A DNA stretch of 64,000 bases from Aliidiomarina minuta (GCF_003987145.1 NZ_PIPL01000001.1:558001-622000); one strand, 5' to 3'. Numbered from the stretch's first letter, positions 51,814-61,798 are shown. Translations and numbers: made by a program. Notes: generated from the sequence alone by a model not told the origin.

Positions 51814-51842
51814 TTTGTAATGACAATCCGGTTAAAGTTCAA
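51814..51842 (-). promoter_or_regulatory. Candidate promoter of rmf
   Basis: On the minus strand TTGAAC (51837-51842), a 17-base spacer and TACAAA (51814-51819), about 73 bases before the rmf ATG. Stringent-response control, known for rmf in E. coli, is not visible as a distinct site. Confidence 0.4.
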
Positions 51843-51846
51843 TGAT

Positions 51847-51896
51847 AAAAAAGCCCGAATCACAAACCTTCTTTTAAGGTGTTGATTCGGGCCGCT
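51847..51896 (-). terminator. Terminator downstream of the DUF3466 gene
   Basis: On the minus strand, GCCCGAATC pairs with GATTCGGGC (51853-51861 and 51884-51892) around a smaller inner AACCTT/AAGGT(G) pair, ending in a T run. It lies 22 bases past the DUF3466 stop, before rmf on the same strand. Confidence 0.85.
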
Positions 51897-51918
51897 TTTT
51901 CTATTAGAACTATTTGGG

Positions 51919-53655
51919 TTATTTACGACGTAACAGTCTTCTTCTTGTTATAAGCAGTACAGCAATCAGCGCCATGACTCCAGCCAGTAAAGGATGTAAT
52001 GCAGCTCCCTGCCGTTCTACTCGTTCATCAACCCCACAAGGCTCGGCGGAGGAAGGTTGCAGACGTAGTGCGCGCAATGCGTTTTGCTCAACAGCTTCGC
52101 CATCAATATCTATTTCGGTAACGGTAGTCCCCATCGCGAGTATCTCGCCATCATCATTGATATCCAGCGCATCAACTATGCGATATTCACTGCCGCAAGG
52201 TAATAACGTATTTAAATCAGTTATCTCATCAGTATTGATATCGTACAGGAAGCCAACAGTGGGTCTTAAACCACTTGATTGAGCTGTTGTATCTGTGCGT
52301 CCAACGACCATATTGTGGTTATTGATAGCCCGTGGTCTCCAGCTGGAGTTCGCATAAAAACCCAAAGGAAAAACGGCTTCAGCCTGAGGGTCATTTAAGT
52401 CATAAAAGAAAAGCCGTTCACGGGTAGAAAAGCCTATTCTACGGTTAGAATAGCCCACCACCATATTAGAGTTGCTAATCGCTGTCGCTGCATTACTACC
52501 GGTACCGTAGACACTCAGATCATCAGGATTGTCAGCTACTTTCAGAATATCAATTATCTGATCATCGCGAAAAACTACAGCTGTATTGATAGCCACAGTT
52601 GCCCCGTTTGGCGCTTCGTAATTAAAGCCACTACGTCCAACAGCAATACCGGCATCATTAATATCCAGAGCACTGCTACGCAACTCGTGGCTATCGCCAT
52701 CTTCTACTTCCTCCAGGCTCCCCAGCGTGCGCGCGTTTACCATGGCCCCGCTGTTATCAAACTCCCAGATATAGGCTTGTTCTATAAATATAGGTTGTCG
52801 ATTTGAGCCAGCAAGAGTGGTTGCCACCTCTCGTTGTAGCCAGCTTCTCCAGACACAAACGGTTAGCTCTTCTTTACTGGCATGAGCGTCACCTTCTTCA
52901 TAATCATCAGGTAAAGTAGTGCAGGTTGTTATACGATTTTCAAGTCCAGAGGAATGTGCAACGCTCGCGTAACCAACTACCTGAGTGAGTTCTAGCTCAG
53001 GGTTATAATTTACGCTGGTTGCAGAAGATACTCCGCCATTAAAGACATCCGCGTCAGATTGCAGATAAGTTATCTCCTCATTTATTTTTATAAATCCTTG
53101 AGGGAAACTATCGCGGATAAAATACTCTACTTGCTCGCCCTCACGATCCGTCGTCATACGACGCTCATAAGGTTTAGTTGCCTGCCCTACAATGGAGCCA
53201 TGAATATTGATATCCAGAGCCCGGACGTTAACACTATCAGTGTACTCACCAGTTTCAGGATCAATCTGATCAAATCCAGTCAGCTCACGATAATCAGTAT
53301 CGTAGACATGACTGACGACAGTTCCTAATTTTTGCAGCGCCGGAGAAGCACCGCTGCCATTATAATTATTCAGGTAGGAACGTACTATACGATAATCAGA
53401 GTCGGTGGGGTTTTCGGGGTCAATAAAATGAAAAAGCTCAGGGTCAAGCAAGTCAAAACGTATATTTTGATTCCAAAGATTACTGTTCTGAACTACTGCC
53501 AGGCCATCTTCATTCATTCGTTGTGGATTACTGGATACCGCATCGGGTAAAGTCCCCAGATCGACAACGTCATAACCCTCATTGGCATGCACACTGAGGC
53601 TGGCACTTGCGATTACGGAAGCAGCAACCAGACTAATAGAATACTTCTTTATCAT
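51919..53655 (-). CDS. DUF3466 family exported protein
   Basis: A 578-residue protein with a signal peptide (about 1-24) and repeated DINDAGIAVGRS-like units (ALDINIHGSIVGQA, AINNHNMVVGRT, ALDINDDGEILAMG). Many Asp/Asn residues suggest a beta-propeller-like fold of the type seen in DUF3466. The C-terminus has one hydrophobic span and a basic tail (ITRRRLLRRK), like a membrane sorting anchor, though no Gly-Gly motif is seen. Function unknown. The start overlaps the uup end by four bases; a terminator follows. Confidence 0.82.
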   Translation of the reverse strand: MIKKYSISLVAASVIASASLSVHANEGYDVVDLGTLPDAVSSNPQRMNEDGLAVVQNSNLWNQNIRFDLLDPELFHFIDPENPTDSDYRIVRSYLNNYNGSGASPALQKLGTVVSHVYDTDYRELTGFDQIDPETGEYTDSVNVRALDINIHGSIVGQATKPYERRMTTDREGEQVEYFIRDSFPQGFIKINEEITYLQSDADVFNGGVSSATSVNYNPELELTQVVGYASVAHSSGLENRITTCTTLPDDYEEGDAHASKEELTVCVWRSWLQREVATTLAGSNRQPIFIEQAYIWEFDNSGAMVNARTLGSLEEVEDGDSHELRSSALDINDAGIAVGRSGFNYEAPNGATVAINTAVVFRDDQIIDILKVADNPDDLSVYGTGSNAATAISNSNMVVGYSNRRIGFSTRERLFFYDLNDPQAEAVFPLGFYANSSWRPRAINNHNMVVGRTDTTAQSSGLRPTVGFLYDINTDEITDLNTLLPCGSEYRIVDALDINDDGEILAMGTTVTEIDIDGEAVEQNALRALRLQPSSAEPCGVDERVERQGAALHPLLAGVMALIAVLLITRRRLLRRK

Positions 53656-55583
53656 GCGTTTTCATTACCTTGTTGTTGTTCCAGTTCATCCCAGCGCTCA
53701 AGCGCTTGCATCAGTTCCTGTTCCAGTACTTTGACACGACTCAGAACCGGTTCGGTGTATTCCTGGGCACGCTGAAAAAACTCAGTTTCGTTCATTTGTG
53801 CCTGAAGATCATTCAGTTCACGCTCCATACTCTCAATACTCGCAGGTAGCTCTTCCAGCTCCTTCTGTAATTTGTATGATAGCTTTTTCGGGCGGCTAGC
53901 TAAACCCTTGGCGTCTGACTCTTTATTTTTGTTTTTGGTTCCGTCCGCCTGACGATTTTTTGTCGCTTTAATAGCCTCTTGCTGATGCCGTAGATAATAC
54001 TGCACATCTTCATAACCACCGGCGATTTCAGTGATAACTCCCTGCCCTTCAAATAGCAGAATGCTGCTCGCGGTATTATCCACAAATTCACGGTCATGGC
54101 TGACCAGCAGCACAGTGCCTTTGTAGTCGTTTACAATCTGCTCCAGCAGTTCCAGTGTATCCACGTCAAGATCATTGGTCGGTTCATCCAGAACCAGGAC
54201 GTTGCTTTCCGGCAAAAATAACTTAGCCAGCAGTGCGCGGTTTCTTTCACCACCGGATAAAGCTTTAACTGGTGTTTGCGCCTGTTGTGGTGAAAACAAA
54301 AAATCCTGTAAGTAGCTCAGAATATGCCGTGGTCGGCCCTGATGTAAAACATCCTGCTTACCATCGCCAACATTTTCAGCCACTGATTTCTCCGGATCAA
54401 GAACTGCCCGATGCTGATCAAAATAAGCTACCTGAATTTTAGTGCCATACTTAACCGTACCCGCGTCAGGTTGGAGCTGCTGTAGAATAACCTTAATCAG
54501 CGTACTTTTACCGCAACCATTAGGCCCCACCAGGGCAATCTTATCGCCCCGCTGAATAGTCAGATCCAGGTCTTTCATAATGGTTTTATCGGCAAAGGAC
54601 AGTTGCAAACCTTCGCCCGCAAATACAATTTTTCCGGAACGACTGGCTTCACTTACATTCAGGCGCGCGCTGCCAAGCAGCTCTCTGCGTTCGGCACGTT
54701 GCTTACGCAAAGCTTCCAGTGAACGCACACGGCCTTCGTTGCGAGTCCGGCGGGCTTTTACCCCTTGTCGAATCCAGACTTCTTCCTGAGCTAGTTTTTT
54801 ATCAAATTCAGCACGTTGCGTTGCTTCAACTTCAAGTAAGCGCTGCTTTTCTGCAAGATAAGCGTCATAATCACCAGGAAAGCTTTGTAACTGTCCCCGG
54901 TCAAGATCAACAATGCGGGTGGCCAGGCGGCGAATGAAAGCCCGGTCATGGCTGATAAATAAAATAGCGCCGTTAAAATCCAGTAATTGGTTTTCCAGCC
55001 ACTCCACCATTTCAATATCAAGGTGGTTAGTGGGTTCGTCCAGCAGTAAAATATCAGGTTGGACAACAAGAGCCCGAGCCAGCGCCACACGGCGTAACCA
55101 GCCCCCTGACAGGGCCGCCAGAGAGACTTCAGGGTCCAGTTGCAAACGGGTTAATACCTGTTCAATAACCGTATTGGCCTGCCAGCCATTGCATGCTTCA
55201 ATTTTTTGTTGCACCTGAGAAAACTCATTCATCAGTTTTTCATCTTCATAATGCTCGCCAACCAACAGACTGATTTCATGAAAACGACGCAGCAAAGCAC
55301 CGGTTGAGGCCAGGCCTCCAGCGACGTGTTCATATACAGTTTCAGGCGATTGCGCCGGCGGGTCCTGAGGCAAGCGTGCAATACGCACTCCAGAGGCCGA
55401 TACGGCACCAGAATCCAGAAGTACGTCGCCACTGATGATCTTCATCAGGCTGGATTTACCGGCTCCGTTGCGACCTACAATACAAACACGTTCGCCCTGC
55501 TCTACTACAAGATTGGCGTGGTCCAGAATAGGATCGGAACCAAAACTAAGCATTGCATCTTTCAGCTGCAATAAAGTACTCAT
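53652..55583 (-). CDS. uup: ABC-F type ATPase Uup
   Basis: A 643-residue cytosolic ATPase with two ABC domains. Walker A motifs are GRNGAGKSS (about 38-46) and GPNGCGKST, with LSGGWLRR and LSGGERNR signatures and two DEPTN Walker B segments. A C-terminal coiled-coil tail (ELPASIESMERELNDLQAQ) is typical of Uup, which acts in ribosome and DNA stability. It follows a glutaredoxin-like gene with a 4-base overlap and is coupled to the DUF3466 gene at the other end. The rlmL-uup order is that of E. coli. Confidence 0.93.
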   Translation of the reverse strand: MSTLLQLKDAMLSFGSDPILDHANLVVEQGERVCIVGRNGAGKSSLMKIISGDVLLDSGAVSASGVRIARLPQDPPAQSPETVYEHVAGGLASTGALLRRFHEISLLVGEHYEDEKLMNEFSQVQQKIEACNGWQANTVIEQVLTRLQLDPEVSLAALSGGWLRRVALARALVVQPDILLLDEPTNHLDIEMVEWLENQLLDFNGAILFISHDRAFIRRLATRIVDLDRGQLQSFPGDYDAYLAEKQRLLEVEATQRAEFDKKLAQEEVWIRQGVKARRTRNEGRVRSLEALRKQRAERRELLGSARLNVSEASRSGKIVFAGEGLQLSFADKTIMKDLDLTIQRGDKIALVGPNGCGKSTLIKVILQQLQPDAGTVKYGTKIQVAYFDQHRAVLDPEKSVAENVGDGKQDVLHQGRPRHILSYLQDFLFSPQQAQTPVKALSGGERNRALLAKLFLPESNVLVLDEPTNDLDVDTLELLEQIVNDYKGTVLLVSHDREFVDNTASSILLFEGQGVITEIAGGYEDVQYYLRHQQEAIKATKNRQADGTKNKNKESDAKGLASRPKKLSYKLQKELEELPASIESMERELNDLQAQMNETEFFQRAQEYTEPVLSRVKVLEQELMQALERWDELEQQQGNENA

Positions 55584-55819
55584 ACTTGTAAAAACTCCAC
55601 AAGTTGTTGTTCGTTAAAAGGCCACTTGAGTTCAGCATCATCCACTTCACGAATAAGCACCGGAATCAACAGCCCATATTCTTGCTGTAAATCAGCTTGC
55701 TTCTCGATATCAACCAAATGCAGACGTATCGGCTCCTCTACAGGCGCCTTATGAATCATTAACATAGCCTGAGTACAGAGGTGACATTCGTCGCGGGTCA
55801 ATAAGTAAAAATCAGACAT
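55580..55819 (-). CDS. Small glutaredoxin family protein
   Basis: A 79-residue thioredoxin-fold protein with CHLC (residues 12-15) after FYLLTRDE. It has the cis-proline-type GLLIPVLIRE and an acidic C-terminal part. The short form is common in Shewanella and relatives between rlmL and uup. Redox partner or substrate is unknown. The ATG at 55819 was chosen from the shorter, typical N-terminus; the start overlaps the rlmL stop by 8 bases, and the stop overlaps uup by 4. Confidence 0.88.
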   Translation of the reverse strand: MSDFYLLTRDECHLCTQAMLMIHKAPVEEPIRLHLVDIEKQADLQQEYGLLIPVLIREVDDAELKWPFNEQQLVEFLQV

Positions 55820-57941
55820 GAGTGATAAACCAGCACTGATGAATATTGGGATTACGCGCAAAATCCTGCGGCACTGACCATTTAGACTTATCTTCAGCTT
55901 TTAAGCCAAGTTCGGTCAAGGCTTCGTGATCCAGTTTGAATTTACGTTTATTGGTCGAGAATATCAGCAAACCCTGCTCAGCGAGCAAGGCCTTTGCATC
56001 GGCAATCAGGTTCATGTGATCGCGTTGCACATCAAAGCTGTCCTGCATGCGTTTAGAATTGGAGAAGGTTGGCGGATCGAGAAAAATTAAATCCCAGGTC
56101 TCTGCCTGCGCTTCTTTTTGCTCCGCCATCCAGGTCAGGCAATCGGCCTGAATAAAGTCGTGTTTGCTGATGGTTTCATGATTCAGACGGAAGTTATCTT
56201 TGGCCCAGTTAAGATAGGTATTAGACATATCCACTGTAGTGACATGAGTCGCACCGCCGACCGCCGCATGCACTGAAGCAGTTCCCGTGTAAGCAAAGAG
56301 GTTAAGAACTTTTTTATCCCGGGCCAGACGTTGAATTTCTTTACGCACAATACGATGGTCCAGAAACAACCCTGTATCCAGATAATCACTCAGATTGACT
56401 TTAAAGCGCGTATTGTATTCCTGCACTTCACGTTCAACCGTCTCCGTCTCTTCCTCTTTCTGGTACTGCTGTTTACCTTGTTGTTTGCGTCTTTGCTTCA
56501 CCGTCATCTGTTGTTCGGTAAAAGGCAATACACCAGGTATAGTTTCCAGCAAATGCCAGAATCTGTCATCGGCAACACCTTCAGGTATTTCAGACGGCGC
56601 CGCATATTCCTGAATCACCAGATGATCATCATAAACATCAATGGCGGCATTGTATTCGGGCAGGTCAGCATCATAAAGCCGATAACAATTGACGCCTTCT
56701 TTGCGCGCCCATTTGGTCAGCTTCTGGGCATTTTTACGCAGTCGGTTAGCAAGGTCGTCATTATGACTTTTTGTAAACTCAACTTGAGATTCATTAACAT
56801 CAAAAAGCGCTAACGTCACTGGAATAGCGCCATTGAAAAGTTTGTATTTTTTATGACTGGTCAATTTAAGGCGTTTCAGCAAGACCGCTTCCGGTGCTAA
56901 AACAGCCGCTTTCCAGCCAACGAAATGCTCGCGCAGGCGCTGCCCTAACTGGCGATATAAAAGCAAAACGGCCAGGTCGTCGCCCATACGTTCGCCATAA
57001 GGCGGATTGGTTATCATCAGGCCTTTGCCCAAATCATTAATATCTGTTTCCAGTGCGTCGCCCTGGCGCCATTCGCAGAAACTTTCCAATTCCAGATCGC
57101 GGGCATTTTCAGACGCCGCCTGTAATACTTTAGCGTCGGTATCCACACCAACAAATACCAGCTTGCATTTAGCCTTGCCCTGGGCGAAACGTTCTTCGGC
57201 TTCAGCCAATAATCCATTCCACAATGCAGGACGGTGGCCACGCCAGGCAGTGAAGCCCCATTCGGTTCTGTTTAAACCCGGTGCTCTGTCGGTCGCAACC
57301 TGAGCCGCTTCCAGTAGCAGGGTTCCGGAGCCACAGAAAATATCCGCAATAGCGCTTTCAGAATCAAATTCAATCTCATGTAGTCCTGCGCGAGAAACAA
57401 CAGCGGCGGCAAGAGTTTCACGTAAAGGTGCGGCACCAGCGCGACTGCGATAGCCTCGTTTGTGTAAGCCGGAACCGGAGAGATCGAGGTAGAAAGTAGC
57501 TTGTTCTCGTTGCAGACGCACATTAATGCGTATATCTGGATTCTGAGCATCCACATTAGGGCGAGCGTGCTGGTCTTCACGGAAACGGTCGACAATGCCA
57601 TCTTTCACCACACGAGCAGAAAACTGGCTGTGATTCAGAGCGTCAGTAGTACCGCGAAAATCAATGGCAATGGTCGCCTGCTCGGAAAAAAGCAAGGGCC
57701 AGTCGATATCCGTAGATGCCTGCAGCAGTTCATCTCGATTGGTGACCGGCAATTTGTCCAGATGCATTAATATACGACTGGCTAAGCGCGACCATAAACA
57801 CATACGGTAGCCCGTAAGTTGATCGCCTTTGAAGTAACAGCCAGCATTGGTTTGTTTAACGTCTTCAGCGCCCAGACTCAGCAGTTCTTCGAACAGCAGA
57901 GGTTCCAGGCCTTTGGCACAGGTAGCAAAAAAGTTAAGCAT
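55812..57941 (-). CDS. rlmL: 23S rRNA methyltransferase RlmKL
   Basis: Fused 709-residue methyltransferase making m2G2445 (RlmL half) and m7G2069 (RlmK half) in 23S rRNA. The N-terminal THUMP region (about 45-155) precedes the first methyltransferase with the NPPYGERM motif. The second half carries NLFAYTGTASVHAA and DPPTFSNSKRM. The order and length match E. coli. It lies 71 bases downstream of the initiator tRNA on the same strand, so it may share the tRNA transcript. Confidence 0.96.
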   Translation of the reverse strand: MLNFFATCAKGLEPLLFEELLSLGAEDVKQTNAGCYFKGDQLTGYRMCLWSRLASRILMHLDKLPVTNRDELLQASTDIDWPLLFSEQATIAIDFRGTTDALNHSQFSARVVKDGIVDRFREDQHARPNVDAQNPDIRINVRLQREQATFYLDLSGSGLHKRGYRSRAGAAPLRETLAAAVVSRAGLHEIEFDSESAIADIFCGSGTLLLEAAQVATDRAPGLNRTEWGFTAWRGHRPALWNGLLAEAEERFAQGKAKCKLVFVGVDTDAKVLQAASENARDLELESFCEWRQGDALETDINDLGKGLMITNPPYGERMGDDLAVLLLYRQLGQRLREHFVGWKAAVLAPEAVLLKRLKLTSHKKYKLFNGAIPVTLALFDVNESQVEFTKSHNDDLANRLRKNAQKLTKWARKEGVNCYRLYDADLPEYNAAIDVYDDHLVIQEYAAPSEIPEGVADDRFWHLLETIPGVLPFTEQQMTVKQRRKQQGKQQYQKEEETETVEREVQEYNTRFKVNLSDYLDTGLFLDHRIVRKEIQRLARDKKVLNLFAYTGTASVHAAVGGATHVTTVDMSNTYLNWAKDNFRLNHETISKHDFIQADCLTWMAEQKEAQAETWDLIFLDPPTFSNSKRMQDSFDVQRDHMNLIADAKALLAEQGLLIFSTNKRKFKLDHEALTELGLKAEDKSKWSVPQDFARNPNIHQCWFITHV

Positions 57942-58012
57942 GTGATTTCTTGATTAGAATATCGTGTGCGGAGTATACCGAACACGAAAGGAGATGTCTT
58001 TGAAAGAGAAGT

Positions 58013-58089
<77 letters not shown>

Positions 58090-58102
58090 TCCGATGTGCA
58101 GC

Positions 58103-58131
58103 ACTATAGTCATTTGCCTGATGTGAAGCAA
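58103..58131 (-). promoter_or_regulatory. Promoter of the initiator tRNA gene
   Basis: On the minus strand TTGCTT (58126-58131), a 17-base spacer and TATAGT (58103-58108). The -10 box ends 13 bases before the tRNA and is followed by a G/C-rich discriminator (GCTGC), as usual for stable RNA promoters. Confidence 0.75.
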
Positions 58132-58295
58132 GCCTTTATTTGCTAAAACCTGCTAATCTTGGTCCAAGTGCTGGTTTTATAAACATTGCGTGTAAAATAA
58201 ACTCATTTTTAGCCGTCTGTTCTTAGTATAAGGTACACTCAGGGATATGCCTGACAACTATAACTTAATGCGTAAAATCATAAACTGGATATAAA

Positions 58296-59735
58296 ATGGC
58301 GCCATTCGACTTCTTACTATTCGTTTTTTACTGGCTATTCATTGCATTGGTCAGCTTACGTATTATTTTTCGTGGCCGTAACCTGAGTACCTCACTAGCC
58401 TGGTTACTTATCATTTATATAATTCCACTTTTAGGTGCCCTGCTCTATTTCTTCTTTGGCGAGCTTCAGTTAGGAAAACGACGCGCTGAAAAAGCAGCCT
58501 CAATGCGTTTTCCTTACATGGAGAACCTGCGACTTCTGGCAACCCAACAGTCTGACGATAATTCACAACTGCCCAACTCACCGCTGGCGATATCAATTCA
58601 ACAACTTCTTGCTAATCGGCTGGGAATTGGGGCGCTTCACTACAATAATTTTAAGGTCTTGAATAGTCCGGAGAAAATATTTGATGCTCTACTTACCGAT
58701 ATTCGTAATGCCAAAGAGAGTATCCGGATGGAATTCTATATCTGGAATTCAGCTGGCCGCGTAAAAGAAATTGAAAAAGCTCTACTGCAAGCCCACCAAC
58801 GCGGCGTCAAAATTCAGATTCTGATTGATGATGCCGGATCCTGGTTCTACTTTTTTACCGCGGCCTATAAAGAACTTAAAAACGCAGGCATTGAAATTAT
58901 TCCCGCGCTTTCGGTCTCCCCCTGGCGCCTTCCTTTTCGCCGCGCCGATATCCGTATGCATCGGAAAATGGTTATCATTGATCACCAGATGGCTTATACC
59001 GGGTCAATGAATATGGCAGATCCAAAATACTTTAATAAACATGCCAATGTTGGTGAATGGGTCGATGCTATGGTTCGTTTTGAAGGCTCAGCGGCACAGG
59101 GCTTATCCGCTGTTTTTTCCTGGGACTGGGAAGTCGAGACTGAAGAACGTGATTTGCCTGAAAGCATAGACTCGACCAATGAGAGCGATAAATGGCTGGC
59201 CGCTATTCCCTCCGGTCCCGGGCTTGGTTTTGATTTAATTACCCAGGTTATGCTTTGTGCTATCTATCGAGCTGACCAGAGTATTACGATTTGTAGTCCC
59301 TATTTTGTACCGCCGGAACCTATCTTTGAAGCACTTGTTCAAGCCGCCAAACGTGGCATTAAAATTTGTATCCTGGTGCCCAGACGCAACGACTCCCGGC
59401 TTGTCAGTTGGGCCAGCAAAGCATTTTATGATCAACTGTTACAAGCGGGTGCCGAAATAATGTTATTTAAAGGTGGCTTACTCCATACAAAGGCTATGCT
59501 GATCGATGAAGAGCTTGCTATTTTTGGTAGTGTTAATCTGGATGTGCGCAGCCTGCAACTAAACTTCGAAATATCGCTCGCTCTTTTTGACCCACAAAGT
59601 TGTCGTGAAATATGTGATTTAGTCACCGAGTATAAAGCGGATAGTGAATCTATTGATGCCGAACGCTGGCACCAGCGGTCGTTACTGGCCCGACTTCGGG
59701 AGCGTCTGGTGTTCTTCCTCAGCCCGTTACTGTAA
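58296..59735 (+). CDS. cls: Cardiolipin synthase
   Basis: Phospholipase D-type membrane enzyme joining two phosphatidylglycerols to cardiolipin. The 479-residue protein has two N-terminal spans (about 5-25 and 35-55) and two HKD motifs, MHRKMVIID at about 221-229 and LHTKAMLID near 397. The length is that of the ClsA type. It is divergent from the tRNA gene and 35 bases upstream of the receiver-CheC gene. Confidence 0.95.
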   Translation: MAPFDFLLFVFYWLFIALVSLRIIFRGRNLSTSLAWLLIIYIIPLLGALLYFFFGELQLGKRRAEKAASMRFPYMENLRLLATQQSDDNSQLPNSPLAISIQQLLANRLGIGALHYNNFKVLNSPEKIFDALLTDIRNAKESIRMEFYIWNSAGRVKEIEKALLQAHQRGVKIQILIDDAGSWFYFFTAAYKELKNAGIEIIPALSVSPWRLPFRRADIRMHRKMVIIDHQMAYTGSMNMADPKYFNKHANVGEWVDAMVRFEGSAAQGLSAVFSWDWEVETEERDLPESIDSTNESDKWLAAIPSGPGLGFDLITQVMLCAIYRADQSITICSPYFVPPEPIFEALVQAAKRGIKICILVPRRNDSRLVSWASKAFYDQLLQAGAEIMLFKGGLLHTKAMLIDEELAIFGSVNLDVRSLQLNFEISLALFDPQSCREICDLVTEYKADSESIDAERWHQRSLLARLRERLVFFLSPLL

Positions 59736-59770
59736 TCTGAACTTAGATATTAAGAAGTAGGAATATTATC

Positions 59771-60760
59771 TTGCCAACATCTGTACTGATTTGTGATGAC
59801 TCGGCACTGGCCCGAAAAATGCTCGCTCGTGCCCTACCTGATACCTGGTCAATAAACCTGAGCTTCGCAAGCAGTGGCGAAGAAGCTTTGACACTTGTAA
59901 AGCAAGGTCAGATAGACTTGCTACTGCTTGACCTTAATATGCCAGGTTTAAATGGTTATCAGGTACTGGAGCAGATTCAGAACCAGGATTTGCCTGTTCT
60001 CAGTATTGTAATTTCCGGTGATGTTCAACCCGACGCCCGTACCCGGGCGAAACAAAAAGGCGCTTTGGATTTTATCCGTAAACCAATAGAAGCTCAGCAA
60101 CTAGAGCAGGTATTACGTGAATTTGGTTTGCTTCAGGAGCTGCAAAGCACAGCACAGTCACCAACGCAAAACATCGACGCTATACAGGTGAACGCTGAGG
60201 AGACTCTGCAGGAAGTTTTTAACATTGCCATGGGTCAGGCAGGTGCCTCACTTAGTAGTTTGTTAAAAACTTTTATTGAGCTCCCCGTACCACGGGTTAA
60301 ACAATGCCTGTTATCAGATCTGCCTAATCAACTAAAGACTGAATCGGTAAAGTCCTTATCCGCTATTACTCAGGGCTTTTCCGGCTATGGCATTAGCGGG
60401 GAAGTCATTTTACTGCTCGGTGACGATAGTGTTCCCTTATTGCAAAAACTGAATTTTGTGCCGTCCGACAGCCTGGACCCGTCACTGGATCTGGTCGTTG
60501 ATTTAGCGGGAATATTGACAGGCGCTTGCCTGCAAGGAGTCAGTGAACAGCTGGACGCCGAATTCAGTTGTGCGAGCCCGGTTTTATTAGGTCGCCATTG
60601 TTCACTGCAACACTTATTAAAAAGTAATCAGGAACAACAGGTTTTGATGGTAGAACTGGATTATCGCCTCCTTAATGGTCAGGTTGAGTGCGACCTTATT
60701 GTGCTCTTCACTGAGGAGTCGATACCCGCCCTGTATAAACGTCTGGAGTACTTGCAATGA
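59771..60760 (+). CDS. Response regulator with CheC-like phosphatase domain
   Basis: A 329-residue protein. The N-terminal receiver (about 1-120) has the acidic pair in VLICDDS, the phospho-aspartate in LLLLDLNMPG and lysine in FIRKP. A CheC-like domain follows (about 135-325). Its first active-site helix keeps the E and N (EEVFN-like, TLQEVFNIAMGQAG), but the second copy reads DLAGILTGAC, with Asp and Gly where Glu and Asn stand in active CheC. The only start is TTG at 59771 behind AGGAA. It overlaps the PAS gene by four bases. It may be a phosphorylation sink or regulator. Confidence 0.86.
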   Translation: MPTSVLICDDSALARKMLARALPDTWSINLSFASSGEEALTLVKQGQIDLLLLDLNMPGLNGYQVLEQIQNQDLPVLSIVISGDVQPDARTRAKQKGALDFIRKPIEAQQLEQVLREFGLLQELQSTAQSPTQNIDAIQVNAEETLQEVFNIAMGQAGASLSSLLKTFIELPVPRVKQCLLSDLPNQLKTESVKSLSAITQGFSGYGISGEVILLLGDDSVPLLQKLNFVPSDSLDPSLDLVVDLAGILTGACLQGVSEQLDAEFSCASPVLLGRHCSLQHLLKSNQEQQVLMVELDYRLLNGQVECDLIVLFTEESIPALYKRLEYLQ

Positions 60761-61203
60761 GTCAACAGCACACCGAAGATGCAATGCACATTCACCGTCT
60801 GAGCCAACTGGTTCAGGCTTTAGATTTGGGTATAATTATCCTTGATCAGAATTTGCATATTCAGTTGTGGAATAGCTTTATGGAGACTCACAGCGGCTTG
60901 CGAGCCAGTCAGGTTAAAGGACAGCTGTTGACTGAGATCTGTCCTGAGGTACCCCGCGAATGGCTGCAACGAAAAGTAGATAGCGCTATCCAGTTAAAAG
61001 CACGTGCTTATTCAAACTGGCAGCAGCGCCCTTATGTTTTTCATTTTACCAGCAGCCGACCCATAACCGGTCAGGCGCCGGCAATGCTGCAAAACATCAC
61101 TTTTATTCCGTTAAGTGAACTCGATAAACAAGTACGGCAGGTATGTATTTTGGTGCAGGATGTCACTGAGTTGGCCAATCAGCTACATCAGGCTAATGAG
61201 TGA
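60757..61203 (+). CDS. Stand-alone PAS domain protein
   Basis: A 148-residue soluble protein that is one PAS domain (about 12-140; LDLGIIILDQNLHIQLWNS, then VKGQLLTEICPEVPREWLQ). The end runs into a helix (DVTELANQLHQANE) that normally leads into a kinase or GGDEF output, but the frame stops there. No output domain is visible. Its start overlaps the receiver-CheC stop by four bases (ATGA), so the two likely act together. The last 16 bases overlap zapC. It may sense a signal for the receiver protein, or be a remnant of a longer sensor. Confidence 0.82.
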   Translation: MSQQHTEDAMHIHRLSQLVQALDLGIIILDQNLHIQLWNSFMETHSGLRASQVKGQLLTEICPEVPREWLQRKVDSAIQLKARAYSNWQQRPYVFHFTSSRPITGQAPAMLQNITFIPLSELDKQVRQVCILVQDVTELANQLHQANE

Positions 61204-61730
61204 ATATCAGAGGCTTTTGGAAAAGGATGATTATTACTTTCCAACAGGCGATCATTAAGCACTTTAATAATATCAAAGCGGCGTAGCTCTTTTGCTGGAG
61301 AGAGCTCCATTTTTTCATCCAGTAATAAACAAAGGCTGCTGCGATCATCCTGCTCAATAATCAGAAACTCTCCCAGCTGAAGGCCTGAGTCTAAACAACA
61401 GGCGCGGTATTCTGGAGGCCAGCTTTCAATATCCCCGAACTTAAAGTACCAACTTTGCGGCATCGCTGGTTTGGCAAAAGCGCTGACCGCAGCGACATGA
61501 ATAGCAGCTAGTAACTGTTCATTCACATTTAACGTACTATATTCTTCAAGGTAATCAGCGGTTTCCTGGTATACCCGAGCATCAGAAATCGAGAAAGCTC
61601 GTTTGCTGGGCAGGTTCTGCTGTAACAATCGCCGTTTATAAGCAATCGCAAAGTGAACCTCACCCATGTGGAGCTCAAGTTGTCCGTGTTCTTTATCAAA
61701 CTGCCAAAACCAAGGTGTTATCGCTCTCAT
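61188..61730 (-). CDS. zapC: Cell division protein ZapC
   Basis: Cytoplasmic protein that bundles FtsZ filaments and strengthens the Z ring. The 180-residue length equals the E. coli protein. The pattern WFWQFDKEHGQLELHMGEVH, the PQSWYFKFGD segment and the C-terminal KVLNDRLLE match the family. The ATG at 61730 follows AGGGAT. It is adjacent to pyrD and co-directional with it, as in E. coli, and convergent to the PAS gene. Confidence 0.9.
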   Translation of the reverse strand: MRAITPWFWQFDKEHGQLELHMGEVHFAIAYKRRLLQQNLPSKRAFSISDARVYQETADYLEEYSTLNVNEQLLAAIHVAAVSAFAKPAMPQSWYFKFGDIESWPPEYRACCLDSGLQLGEFLIIEQDDRSSLCLLLDEKMELSPAKELRRFDIIKVLNDRLLESNNHPFPKASDIHSLA

Positions 61731-61798
61731 ACCCATCCCTGAATACAACTACTAAAGTTGGTTATATTCGCGCAAATTTTATCCATATATTGCGCGAA

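Noticed and set aside
57942..58012. Terminator between tRNA-fMet and rlmL
   Set aside because: TCGTGT/ACACGA can pair, but the stem is short and no T run follows.
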